From NCBI GenBank assembly GCA_964622685.1, contig CAZUUU010000030.1:1-26460 (forward strand): DNA of 26,460 nt, given 5' to 3'. The stretch's first letter is position 1. Each line of letters opens with the position of its first letter. Shown in pieces: positions 15,904 through 24,197 of the stretch. Position numbers and translations under genes: made by a program. The DNA is from Methylibium sp964622685. GTDB taxonomy: Bacteria > Pseudomonadota > Gammaproteobacteria > Burkholderiales > Burkholderiaceae_C. A model generated the notes under the pieces. The model saw only the letters and a list, made by a program, of their open reading frames with translations. It did not search any database and was not told where the DNA came from.

Positions 15904-17295
15904 TCAGTACAGGATCCAGGCCAGCGCCTTGTCGAGCAGCCAGCCCACCGCGCCGCCGGCCACGAGGGCCACCGGGAGGCACGCATCGTTCCAGAGGCTC
16001 GTCAGCCCCTCCTTGTAGCGGAACCACAGCGCGATCGGCCAGTGGGCGAACTGGCTCAGCACGATGGCCGTCAGCGCGCCGTCCAGCTGGTAGTGCGCAA
16101 AGCCCAGCGGTAGGCCGACCAGCAGCACGATCACCCTCGGCAGCATGCCGGCGGCCACCAGCGAGTTGCGCCCCATCGCCGTGTAGACCAGCTCGACGAG
16201 GAACATCCGCGCACCGAGCGACCCGATGGCAAGCACCGCGAAGATGTGGCCGGCGTCGTGATAACGATCGTCGTACAACAGGTCGATGATGGTCCCGCTG
16301 GCCATGAACATCGCGCCGGCGAGCAAGCCCAGGGAGATGTCGATCAACTGCTGGAACTTGCGGTAGGTGCGCGGCAGGTCCGCGCGGCGTTCGCGCACCA
16401 CCTCGCTGACGGCCGGATAGACGACGCGCATCATCACCATGTTCAGCACCGTCGAGCCGAGCGTGGCCAGGCCGAAGGCGATCGAGTACAGGCCGAAGCT
16501 CGTGCTGTCGGCCAGGCCTCCGAGCAGCAGGCGGTCGCCGTTGGTCGCGATGAAGCCCATCAACGTCGTCAGCAGGATCCACTTGCCCTTGCTGATGAGT
16601 TCCCTGAAGGCTTCGGGCTCGAGCCGCAACGCCGGCCTCGGGCCTTCGAGCAGCAGGTGCGACAGCACGCACTTGAGGAGGGCCGTCACGAGGCCGCCGA
16701 CGACCAGCGCCCACACCGACGCCGTCCACAAGGCCAGGCCGACCGTGACGACCAGCGACCCCAGCCCGGCGGCGATGTCGACCAGCGAGAGCTTGCGCAG
16801 GTCCAGGTTGCGCTCGGCGAGCTTGTTGTTCACCGATCCGAAGCCGATGATCGCCAGGCCGAAGGTCGCCACCGCGATCATCGGCGGCAGCTGCGGGTCC
16901 GCATAGACCGTCCCGCCGATGAACCAGCCCCAGGACTGCCCGAGGGCCACGGTCGCCGCCACCGCCAGACCGAGCATCCACAGCGCCAGCCCGCGGATGA
17001 TCTGCAGGGTCCAGGCGGTGTGCAGGAAGGCCCGCTCGGCACCGCGATGGCTCTGCACGATGACGGTCCCGGCCCCGATGTCGGAGATCAGGTTGAGCGC
17101 CATCATCAGCGTCGAGATCACCGCCATGATGCCGAAGGCCTCGGGCATCAGCAGACGGGCGAGGATCAGGTTGCCGATCAGGCGCGTGACCTGCCCGACG
17201 ACATGGCCGCCGCCCACCCAGGCGCCGGCGCGCAGGCTGCGACGCCGCAGCGAAGCGCTGCGCTCGGTGGGGCCGGAGGGGACGTCGGCGCGCAT
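15904..17295 (-). CDS. Wzx-like polysaccharide flippase
   Basis: 463-residue polytopic inner-membrane protein of the MOP/polysaccharide transporter family. It has about a dozen hydrophobic segments, the N-terminal GAWVGGGHVVGQVTRLIGNLILARLLMPEAFGIMAVI typical of the WzxC-like branch, and a central NGDRLLLGGLADSTSFGLYSIAF. It would flip undecaprenyl-linked repeat units to the periplasm. It is the last gene of the epsD-wzx operon, 53 bp after the Wzy-like gene, on ATG 17295 without a clear ribosome site. The 3' end faces the convergent SGNH gene with only 12 bp between, leaving no room for a separate terminator. Confidence 0.9.
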   Translation of the reverse strand: MRADVPSGPTERSASLRRRSLRAGAWVGGGHVVGQVTRLIGNLILARLLMPEAFGIMAVISTLMMALNLISDIGAGTVIVQSHRGAERAFLHTAWTLQIIRGLALWMLGLAVAATVALGQSWGWFIGGTVYADPQLPPMIAVATFGLAIIGFGSVNNKLAERNLDLRKLSLVDIAAGLGSLVVTVGLALWTASVWALVVGGLVTALLKCVLSHLLLEGPRPALRLEPEAFRELISKGKWILLTTLMGFIATNGDRLLLGGLADSTSFGLYSIAFGLATLGSTVLNMVMMRVVYPAVSEVVRERRADLPRTYRKFQQLIDISLGLLAGAMFMASGTIIDLLYDDRYHDAGHIFAVLAIGSLGARMFLVELVYTAMGRNSLVAAGMLPRVIVLLVGLPLGFAHYQLDGALTAIVLSQFAHWPIALWFRYKEGLTSLWNDACLPVALVAGGAVGWLLDKALAWILY

Positions 17296-17348
17296 GGTTC
17301 AACGGCGGTCGATGCCGTCGCCGCAGGCGCCGGGAGCGAAATGGGGCG

Positions 17349-18941
17349 TCATCGCGCCGGCCCGCGCCAGCCGTCGGCCAGTCGCGTCGCGCGTTCGGGG
17401 AACCGGGCGACACCCCTCGGACCGCGCCGCTCCGCGGCCGCTGCTTCGGTCGCGGCTTCGGGACGAGGCAGCCGCAGGTAGCCGGCGGCCAGCCCGACGA
17501 CGACCCAGTAGATCTGCGGCACGGCGACGATCGACGAGACCGTGCCGATCGTGATGAGGATCGCGGTCAGGCAGGCCAGCAGGCCACGTCCGAGCCGGTA
17601 CCACTCGCTGTCGCGGTCCTTCTTCTCGATCCACAGCCGCCGGACGATCGCGCCCATGGTGATCGCGAACGGCGCGGCAAAGAGCGTCAGGCCGACGACG
17701 CCCATGTTGAGCGCGACGGCCAGGTAGGTGTTGACCATGTCGATGATGCCGTCGCCGCCGCGCATCTGCTCCAGGTCCGGGTGATAGCCGATGCCCCAGG
17801 TGCCGAAGAACGGGAAGTTGGACAGCACGCTCAGCGTCACGTCGAGCAGGCGTGCCCGGAACTCCACGTTCTGCGCCTCGACCGTGCCGACGAAGGGCAG
17901 GTAGTCGATCATCTTCTGACCCTGAGGCGTCATCAGCAGCACGGGCAGCAGGATCATCGCCGCGATCAGCGCCTGGCCGACCCGGGACTGCACGCGCGCG
18001 CCGGTGAACAGCAGGACGACGGCCAGGCCGGCGGCCCCGACCCATGGGCCGCGCGACATGGCGGCGATCAGACCCAGCGACAGCACGACCACGACCATCA
18101 ACCACTGCCGGTTCTGGCGGAACGACGGGCGCACGAAGACCATGAAGGCGAGCGCCGTGGCCATGATGTAGCCCAGCACGATCGACTGCCCGGACGTGAC
18201 CTGCGCCCGCAGGATGCCGTCGCCCCGGCGCAGCATCAGGCCCAGACCCGAGAACGGCAGGTTCATCGAGCCCTCGATGCTGGCATACAGCAGCCAGCTG
18301 CGCAGCACCTCGAAGACCGCCATCGGGCTCATGATCAGCACCGCGATCACGTAGCAGAGCAGGCCGTCGCGGTAGTCGCCCAGGGTGCGCAGGCCGCGGC
18401 TCGCCACGTAGTACAGCAGGAAGATGTCGAGGAACACCTCGACGAGGTTGCGGACCGCACTCGTCAGCGTCGGCGCGTTGGAGAAGTCGACGAGGAACAG
18501 CAGCGCCATGTAGGCGGCGACGAACTTGTCGGTCAGCGTGCGGCCGAAGGGGATCACGCCGGGCGTGCGCCGCAGCGCCAGGTAGGCCGGCAGCAGCAGC
18601 AGCAGCGCCAGCCAGCGGAAGTGGTGAACCTGCAGCCACAGCGTGCCGCCGGTGCGCAGATCGACGCGGAACGGCGGGATCGCGAACATCAGGAACAGGA
18701 ACAGGCACAGCCGGTTGCTGTCGCGCTTGCCGGCGATCGCGATCAGCGGTGCCGTCACGACCGCGTAGATCCAGTAGTTGTGCGCGAGGAAGGCCGCCCC
18801 CGTGACGGCGATCCACGCCAGCGTTCGACGCCGGAAGTCGGCCGGATCGACGACCCCCTCGGCCGCGAAGCGGCGCGCCATCCAGAGCACGGTGCCCCCG
18901 AGCACCAGGATGACGATGAGCGCCTTCAGGTGGGCCGACAT
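17349..18941 (-). CDS. O-antigen ligase/Wzy-like EPS polymerase
   Basis: 530 residues with about twelve hydrophobic segments. The motif LGLIAAMSRGPWVGAAGL around residue 290 and the large periplasmic loop before FFGTWGIGYHPDLEQM fit the Wzy_C/O-antigen ligase family. It most likely polymerises repeat units delivered by the Wzx-like protein encoded just downstream, with EpsF and EpsG setting chain length. The soluble C-terminal tail of about 40 residues is Arg/Ala-rich and of no known domain. It starts 24 bp behind xrtB in the same operon. A ligase role cannot be excluded by sequence alone, but the EPS operon favours polymerase. Confidence 0.85.
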   Translation of the reverse strand: MSAHLKALIVILVLGGTVLWMARRFAAEGVVDPADFRRRTLAWIAVTGAAFLAHNYWIYAVVTAPLIAIAGKRDSNRLCLFLFLMFAIPPFRVDLRTGGTLWLQVHHFRWLALLLLLPAYLALRRTPGVIPFGRTLTDKFVAAYMALLFLVDFSNAPTLTSAVRNLVEVFLDIFLLYYVASRGLRTLGDYRDGLLCYVIAVLIMSPMAVFEVLRSWLLYASIEGSMNLPFSGLGLMLRRGDGILRAQVTSGQSIVLGYIMATALAFMVFVRPSFRQNRQWLMVVVVLSLGLIAAMSRGPWVGAAGLAVVLLFTGARVQSRVGQALIAAMILLPVLLMTPQGQKMIDYLPFVGTVEAQNVEFRARLLDVTLSVLSNFPFFGTWGIGYHPDLEQMRGGDGIIDMVNTYLAVALNMGVVGLTLFAAPFAITMGAIVRRLWIEKKDRDSEWYRLGRGLLACLTAILITIGTVSSIVAVPQIYWVVVGLAAGYLRLPRPEAATEAAAAERRGPRGVARFPERATRLADGWRGPAR

Positions 18942-18965
18942 GCGGGTTGTGCCTCGGGCCGCCGA

Positions 18966-19847
18966 TCACGGGCGTGCGCGCACCCGCGCCGCCCACAGCA
19001 ACGCATCCAGGCCGAAGAAGGCCGCGAGCGCCGTCAACATCAGCACGATGCCGGCCGCACCATGCAGGAAACCCTGCCCGGCCTCGTCGCCGAAGTGGTA
19101 GGTCACCAGCATCAGGATCATCACGCGCACGATGTTCGCCGCGAAGGCGACCGGCAGGATCGCCGCCGCCATCAGCGCGTTGTGCACCCAGCCCGGTCGC
19201 CGGATCAGGAACATGAACAGCGTGCCCAGCGCCGCCAGGCTGAACATCGAGTGCAGGCCCGAGCAGGCATCGGCCACGAGCATCTGGTACTGACCGATCG
19301 ACAGGATCACGCCGCTGCGCGCGATCGGATAACCGGCGGCGTACAGCAGGTTCTCGGCAATGACCGAGATCCACTGCTTCAGCGGCCCGGTGGCCGCATC
19401 GACCAGCAGGCTCGGCAGCGGCGTCGCGAAGACCAGGTAGAGCAGCGGGAACCACAGCAGCCGCGCGGCGGCGCGGCCGCGCATCAGCAGCAACACGCCC
19501 GCCATCGCGAGCGGCTGGGATCCGAAGGCGAGCACCGAGGAGTCGACCGCGCGGCCGGCCAGGTAGGCCAGCAGCCCGATGCCGAACAGCGGCCAGCCGA
19601 AGCGACCGTCGGAGCCGGCCGGCAGCGCGGCCAGCGCGCGCCGCCGGTCCCAGGCCAGCCAGGCGGCGACCAGCAGGATGAGGGGCCCGTGGGCGTGGTC
19701 GTCGGTCTGCCAGATCGAGCCCGCCGCGGCCCAGTAGACCGGCAGATACATCGCCGCCAGCCCCAGCAGCGGCAGCAGGCGCTGCAGCGGCCCGCCTGCC
19801 CCGGTGTCGGCGGGGCCGTCCGAGGCGGGCATGGTCGCCGCACTCAC
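18966..19847 (-). CDS. xrtB: Exosortase B
   Basis: 293-residue inner-membrane protein of the exosortase/EpsH family. The catalytic triad is visible: Cys195 in VADACSGLHSM, Arg241 in FAANIVRVMIL and His262 in FLHGAAGI. Length, lack of a fused EpsI domain and placement after epsG match exosortase B of betaproteobacteria (EpsH of Methylobacillus). Exosortases cleave PEP-CTERM tails and attach proteins to the cell surface; some act with EPS production. The start is GTG 19847, overlapping the epsG stop in GTGA; ATG 19832 is an alternative. No EpsI gene follows and no PEP-CTERM substrate is encoded in the window. Confidence 0.93.
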   Translation of the reverse strand: MSAATMPASDGPADTGAGGPLQRLLPLLGLAAMYLPVYWAAAGSIWQTDDHAHGPLILLVAAWLAWDRRRALAALPAGSDGRFGWPLFGIGLLAYLAGRAVDSSVLAFGSQPLAMAGVLLLMRGRAAARLLWFPLLYLVFATPLPSLLVDAATGPLKQWISVIAENLLYAAGYPIARSGVILSIGQYQMLVADACSGLHSMFSLAALGTLFMFLIRRPGWVHNALMAAAILPVAFAANIVRVMILMLVTYHFGDEAGQGFLHGAAGIVLMLTALAAFFGLDALLWAARVRARP

Positions 19848-20749
19848 CGGGCCGCCTTGCCGGGCTGCTTGGGAACGTCGTTCAGGACCGAGCCGACCAC
19901 CGCCACGCCGGCCGCACTGAGCCCGGCGACCATGTCGGCGAAGGCATGCACGCGCGTCTGCACGGTGCGCGCGACGGCCAGCGCCGCACCGGTGCGCATC
20001 GCGATCGGCACCGCGTCCTCGCCGCTCGACAGGCTGGGCGTGTCGATGATGACGACATCGTAGGACGCGCGCACGTGCGCCAGCAGCTCGTCGAAGCTCG
20101 GGCGGTTCAGCAGTTCGAGCGGGTTGGGCGGGACCGGTCCCGCCGGCAGGACGGACAGACCCACCAGGTCGGTGATGCGCACGATCGCTTCCTCGCGCGA
20201 GCGATGCGCCAGCATCGTCGACAGGCCCGCCTTGTTCTCGAGCGTGAACATCTGGTGCAGACGCGGCGCGCGCAGATCACCGTCGACCAGCAGCGTGCGC
20301 TCGCCGAGCTGGGCGAACACGACGGCCAGGTTCGCGGCGACGTAGCTGCGGCCCTCGCCGCGCGCCGTACCGACGATCGACAGCATCTGCCGGCCCTCGC
20401 TCTTGTCGAACCAGCGCAGCATCAGCTGGCTGCGCACGGCGCGCAGGCGATCGACGCTGGGGCTGAAGGGCTGGTAGGCGGCCACCACCTCTTCGCTGAC
20501 CGACTTGCTGGGCTCGTTGAGTCGCAGGTAGGCATAGTCGAACTGCCGCGCCAGCGCGAACTGCACGTCGGCTTCGGTCAACAGCCCCAGGCGGATCGCG
20601 GCCTCGCCGAAGCGCAGGTTGTTCTGGCGCTGCAGGCGCAGGATCTGCTCGGCGGCTTCCGGCGTGATCAAGCCGGCGTCGACCAGGATCGCACCGATCG
20701 TGCGATTGGCCCTGGGCAGGGTCGGGATGGTGGCGACGCTCATCCGCAT
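19844..20749 (-). CDS. epsG: EpsG-type chain-length tyrosine kinase with MshEN-like N-terminus
   Basis: 301 residues. The C-terminal BY-kinase/CpsD-like ATPase has a Walker A variant ARGEGRSY (G131-E-G133-R134-S135, Arg where Lys is usual), Walker A' LLVDGDLR (D156, D158, R160) and Walker B VVIIDTPS (D236). No tyrosine cluster follows; the tail is PKQPGKAAR. The N-terminal 70 residues hold two 24-residue units, T17-Q40 and R46-Q69, each G at 3, G at 10, L at 21 and Q at 24, separated by 5 residues. That is the layout of MshEN (T2SSE_N) c-di-GMP-binding modules. ATG 20749 overlaps the epsF stop (TGATG). It works with EpsF to control polymer length. Confidence 0.92.
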   Translation of the reverse strand: MRMSVATIPTLPRANRTIGAILVDAGLITPEAAEQILRLQRQNNLRFGEAAIRLGLLTEADVQFALARQFDYAYLRLNEPSKSVSEEVVAAYQPFSPSVDRLRAVRSQLMLRWFDKSEGRQMLSIVGTARGEGRSYVAANLAVVFAQLGERTLLVDGDLRAPRLHQMFTLENKAGLSTMLAHRSREEAIVRITDLVGLSVLPAGPVPPNPLELLNRPSFDELLAHVRASYDVVIIDTPSLSSGEDAVPIAMRTGAALAVARTVQTRVHAFADMVAGLSAAGVAVVGSVLNDVPKQPGKAAR

Positions 20750-22164
20750 CAGCGCGCTCCCACTCCGGGCAGCGCCGGACGCCGCGGCGCAAGAGGGCCA
20801 CCGTACGACAGGCTCCGGAACATCGGTACCTTCGAGCCCGGCGGGCTCAGCACACCGAGCACCGGCAGGCCCTCGATGACCAGCAGATCCTCGGGCGCAC
20901 GGACGCGCCGGTCGATCAGTTCGAGGCCGAGCGCCACCGCCAGCGCCATGACGATCCCGCCGGCCAGCGACAGCGCGATGCGCTTCATGCTCTCGGTCTT
21001 CGTCGGATCGAGCGGCTCGATCGCCGGACTCATCACGCGCACGCTGTGCTGGTTGGTCTGGCTTTCCAGGCTCAGCTGGCTCAGGCGCGTGCGTGCACTG
21101 TCGTAGGCGCGCTGCGCGTTCTCGACGTCGCGAACCAGCACCTGGATGTCGTCACGCGAGCTGCGCATCGACAGCACGCGGGCCTTCTGTGCATCGACCA
21201 GGCCCTGCAGCTCGGCCAGCTTGCGGCCGCTCGCGCGGCTCACGGCCGAGGTACTGCCCGAGACGCGCCGCATCTCGGCCGCGAGTTGCTGCCGGATCTC
21301 CACGATCTGCGCCTCCAGGGTGAGGCGCTGCGGGTGGTTGCTGCCGACGATGTTACTGATCTCGGTGAGCTTGGTCTGCGCTGCCGCCAGCTGGCTGCGC
21401 AGGGCCTGCACGGCGCTGCTCTGCTGCACGTCGGGAGAAGCCTCGCCGCCGGACACGCCCAGCCGGCTCGACGCGTCGGCGCGCTCCGCCTGCGCGGTCG
21501 CCAGCTGGCCGATCAGGACGTTGAGCCGGGCGGTCTCCTGCTCGAGGCGCTCGTCGGTGATGCCCTTGTCCTGCTGGTACTTCGACAGCTTGGCCTGGGC
21601 CTGCTCGAGATCGGAGCGCAGCACCTTGGACTGCTCGTCGAACCACACGGCGTACTGTCGCGCCGGCTCGACGCGCAGGTCGACGGCGACGTCCAGGTAG
21701 GCCTTCGAGAACGCGTTCGCCGCGGCGGCCGCGAACTGCGCATCCGGGGCGGTGTATCCGATGGTGATGAAGTTCGTGCCGCGCGCCGGCTCGACGGTCA
21801 GGCCCGCCAGCAGGATGCCGCCGTAGTAGTTCTCGATCGGCGTCCTGCCCTTGGTCGCCTCCATCCAGGCCTGCACGGCGCCGTCGGCCTTGTCGATGCC
21901 CAGCAGCTTGACCACCTTGTGAGCGACGCGATCGCTACGGATCATCTCGACCTGCGTGGCCATGTAGACCGGCGTCGCCAGCCCGGGCGCCATCGCGCCC
22001 AGGATGGGGTCCGGCCGTACCTCGACCAGCATCGACACCTCGGCGAGGTAGCGCTTGGGCTGCTTGAGCGTGTGCAGGATGCCGATGCCGCTGACCAGCA
22101 CGAACAGCGCCAGGCACACCCACTTGCGGGCCCACAGGATCCTCAAGCATTGCGAGATCGACAT
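20749..22164 (-). CDS. epsF: EpsF Wzz-like chain-length determinant
   Basis: 471 residues, polysaccharide co-polymerase. The N-terminal Wzz domain has a membrane segment at about 15-31 (VCLALFVLVSGIGIL). A long periplasmic coiled-coil region (about 160-370, rich in Gln, Ala, Leu and Glu) is followed by a second membrane segment (about 396-416, IALSLAGGIVMALAVALGLEL) and a cytoplasmic tail with DRRVRAPEDL that would contact the EpsG kinase. It sets chain length of the polymer with the Wzy-like protein. The start ATG 22164 has GAGG six bases upstream. It lies 42 bp after epsE, and its stop overlaps the epsG start, as expected for partners. Confidence 0.94.
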   Translation of the reverse strand: MSISQCLRILWARKWVCLALFVLVSGIGILHTLKQPKRYLAEVSMLVEVRPDPILGAMAPGLATPVYMATQVEMIRSDRVAHKVVKLLGIDKADGAVQAWMEATKGRTPIENYYGGILLAGLTVEPARGTNFITIGYTAPDAQFAAAAANAFSKAYLDVAVDLRVEPARQYAVWFDEQSKVLRSDLEQAQAKLSKYQQDKGITDERLEQETARLNVLIGQLATAQAERADASSRLGVSGGEASPDVQQSSAVQALRSQLAAAQTKLTEISNIVGSNHPQRLTLEAQIVEIRQQLAAEMRRVSGSTSAVSRASGRKLAELQGLVDAQKARVLSMRSSRDDIQVLVRDVENAQRAYDSARTRLSQLSLESQTNQHSVRVMSPAIEPLDPTKTESMKRIALSLAGGIVMALAVALGLELIDRRVRAPEDLLVIEGLPVLGVLSPPGSKVPMFRSLSYGGPLAPRRPALPGVGAR

Positions 22165-22206
22165 GTCACGCCTCTTCGTCTTCCTCGACCGCTTCGGAGC
22201 GTTGCC

Positions 22207-23058
22207 TCAGAAGAGGCTTTCGCGAACATACAGCACATCGCCGTCACGCAGCGAGTCGTCCATGCCCGGCTGGGCGACGGCCACCTTGCCGTCGGTGGCA
22301 CGCCGGTGCAGCCGGATGCCCTTCTCGGTGCCGCGCTGCGTCAGGCCGCCGGCCGTCGCGAGGGCCTGCAGCACGGTCAGGCCGCGCTCGAGGCGGTGCA
22401 CGCCCGGTCGCTGCACCTCGCCGTAGATGAAGATCGTCGGCGCGCGATCGACCCAGACCACGTCGTCGTTGCGCAGCAGCACGTCGTCGCCGCGGCGGTC
22501 GGGCCCGAAGACCTTGGGCAGGTCCACCTCGGCGCGGAAGGGCTTGCCGTTGCGGCTGCCGACGACCGTCACGATGTCCGAGCCCGTCGGCGTGATGCCC
22601 CCGGCCGTCGCCAGCAGGTCGGTCAGGCGCAGTTCGCCGGTCTCGATCGGGTAGCGGCCCGGCCGCCCGACCTGTCCCAGCACCGACACCTGGTTGCCAC
22701 GCACCTGCATCACCAGCAGCGACACCTGGGGCTGCTTGACGAAATTGCCCTCGCGCAGGCCATCGGCGATGCGCCGCTCGGCCTGGGCCGTGGTCATGCC
22801 GAGCAGGCGGACGCTGCCGAGCAGCGGGAAGGAGATGGTGCCGGTCTCGGACAGCCGCGTCTCGAGGCTGAGATCCGGGTTCTGGAAGACCGTGATCCGC
22901 ACGGCGTCGCCGGCCGCCAGGCGGTACTCGGCCGAGGTGGTCGCGGCCGGTGCCGTCGCCGGGGGGGCGGGCTGGGCCTGCGCCTGGGCACGCCCGGCGC
23001 CGCCGACCAGCCCGAGGATCAGGGCCATCAGTGCCACGGTCCATCGCAGTTGGCTCAT
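22207..23058 (-). CDS. epsE: EpsE polysaccharide export protein
   Basis: 283 residues, Wza-like outer-membrane export family. A Sec signal peptide (MSQLRWTVALMALILGLVGGAGRAQAQA, cut near residue 28) is followed by a Poly_export domain (about 44-116, EYRLAAGDAVRITVFQNPDLS) and two SLBB domains (about 120-166, VLGQVGRPGRYPI; about 209-253, IYGEVQRPGVHRL). No lipobox cysteine is present, unlike classical Wza; this is common for the EpsE type. It probably forms the periplasmic and outer-membrane conduit for the EPS. ATG 23058 overlaps the epsD stop by 4 bases (ATGA). Confidence 0.94.
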   Translation of the reverse strand: MSQLRWTVALMALILGLVGGAGRAQAQAQPAPPATAPAATTSAEYRLAAGDAVRITVFQNPDLSLETRLSETGTISFPLLGSVRLLGMTTAQAERRIADGLREGNFVKQPQVSLLVMQVRGNQVSVLGQVGRPGRYPIETGELRLTDLLATAGGITPTGSDIVTVVGSRNGKPFRAEVDLPKVFGPDRRGDDVLLRNDDVVWVDRAPTIFIYGEVQRPGVHRLERGLTVLQALATAGGLTQRGTEKGIRLHRRATDGKVAVAQPGMDDSLRDGDVLYVRESLF

Positions 23059-24020
23059 TTCTTCAACCCCATTCCACTGTTGATGACGTTCACGTCCAGC
23101 GCGCCGGAGGCCGGCACCACGACGGGAGCCGCCGCGGGCGACGCCTGGGCCGCGCTGCGCTCCGTCGCCGCCGATTCGGCGAACCGGCCCACGTACTCGA
23201 TCTTCGCCGCCGCCCGCAACGCCCGGATGTCGTCTTCGACGCGCTTTCGGCGGCCTTCGTTCAACAGGAACTGCTCGATCGCGGGTCGGGCACGCGCCTC
23301 GTCGACGGGTTCGCTGCGCGACGCGACCAGGACCAGCACCTGCACGCCGGTCGGTGTCACGGTCAGCACGCTCTCGCCGTCCTTCATCCTCGCGAAGGCG
23401 TCGACGCTGCCCAGCGGCAGCTGTTCGGCAGCGCGGACCGCCTCGCTGACCGTGAAGCGCAGGTCGTTGGCCTTCAGGTACTCGACCAGCGCGCCCACGC
23501 CGAGGCCGCCGGCCAGGCGGCCGCGCAGGGCCTCGACCTGCTCCGGCCGGGCCTCGACCGAGATCTCCTGCAGGCTGTAGATGCGGCGCTCACTGAACAG
23601 CGCCGGCTTGTCGGCGTAGTAGCGGGCCACCTCGTCGGCGCCCGGCTTGGCCGCGGCTTCGGCGACGCGCTCAGCATAGGCCCGCGCGATGATCTCGCGA
23701 CGCGAAGCCTCCAGTTGCGCCAGCACCTGGGGCTCGCGGTCCACGCGCAGCTCGGCAGCACGCTGCAGGGCCAGTTCCTGGTCGATCAGCCGCTCGAGGG
23801 CCTGGCGACCCGCCCGGTCGGCCCGGTCGGCCCGCACCCGCTGCTGCTGCAGCAGATGGTTGACCTGGTGAACCGAGATCTCCTCCTTGTTCACCTTGGC
23901 GGCCACCTGGCTGGGCGGCTTGTCCTTGCCGCCACCGCAGGCTGCCAGCAATCCGGCCAGCATCAGGATCGCACCGTACCGGCCGTTCCAGACGGGCAAA
24001 GCGGACGCATTCGACTTCAT
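23055..24020 (-). CDS. epsD: EpsD-family peptidyl-prolyl isomerase lipoprotein
   Basis: 321 residues. The lipoprotein signal MKSNASALPVW...AILMLAGLLAAC has its lipobox cysteine at 28, followed by GGGKDKPP. A SurA/PpiC-like N-domain (VAAKVNKEEISVHQVNHLL, about 39-60) and a parvulin-like C-terminal half (SLQEISVEARPEQVEALRGRL) fit the EpsD family of EPS-associated isomerases. It would assist folding of secreted EPS components in the periplasm. It is the first gene of the operon: ATG 24020 has GAGG seven bases upstream and is preceded by a putative promoter. The upstream in-frame extension to 24155 is not protein-like and lies over that promoter. Confidence 0.88.
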   Translation of the reverse strand: MKSNASALPVWNGRYGAILMLAGLLAACGGGKDKPPSQVAAKVNKEEISVHQVNHLLQQQRVRADRADRAGRQALERLIDQELALQRAAELRVDREPQVLAQLEASRREIIARAYAERVAEAAAKPGADEVARYYADKPALFSERRIYSLQEISVEARPEQVEALRGRLAGGLGVGALVEYLKANDLRFTVSEAVRAAEQLPLGSVDAFARMKDGESVLTVTPTGVQVLVLVASRSEPVDEARARPAIEQFLLNEGRRKRVEDDIRALRAAAKIEYVGRFAESAATERSAAQASPAAAPVVVPASGALDVNVINSGMGLKK

Positions 24021-24037
24021 TCGGGAGCCTCGGGAGG

Positions 24038-24136
24038 ACGGACGGCACCGCCCGAAAAGGTAAAGATTCAGTGTAAGCCGCCCCTCCGCCCGGCGAACCA
24101 CCTCAACAGTGGGGGCCGGCGGCACGGACGGCACCG
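24038..24136. repeat. 13-bp direct repeats flanking the epsD promoter region
   Basis: ACGGACGGCACCG occurs at 24038-24050 and again at 24124-24136, 86 bases apart (start to start). One copy lies in the leader just before epsD and one upstream of the putative promoter. The second copy runs into a small hairpin, CACCGG-GGA-CCGGTG (24132-24146). The arrangement suits a regulator binding two sites, but no known operator is recognised. Confidence 0.5.
24070..24097 (-). promoter_or_regulatory. Putative promoter of the epsD operon
   Basis: Reading the minus strand, TACACT (24075-24070) is a fair -10 box in the only AT-rich patch of the intergenic region, with a weak -35 TTCGCC (24097-24092) 16 bases upstream. 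Transcription would start near 24063, about 40 bases before the epsD ATG. The -35 is poor, so an activator is likely if this is the promoter. Confidence 0.35.
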
Positions 24137-24197
24137 GGGACCGGTGAAACTGCACGTCCGGGGCGGTGGGCCACCCCCATCCTGCTACGCGCCAGCC

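Noticed and set aside
17781..20063. 760-codon plus-strand open frame opposite the wzy-xrtB region
   Set aside because: The composition (Gln/Arg/His-rich, no motifs) and the clear membrane proteins on the other strand mark it as antisense artefact.
24100..24165. Sigma-54 promoter upstream of epsD
   Set aside because: One GG-N10-GC spacing exists on the minus strand, but the flanking bases do not match the -24/-12 consensus, so I could not support it.
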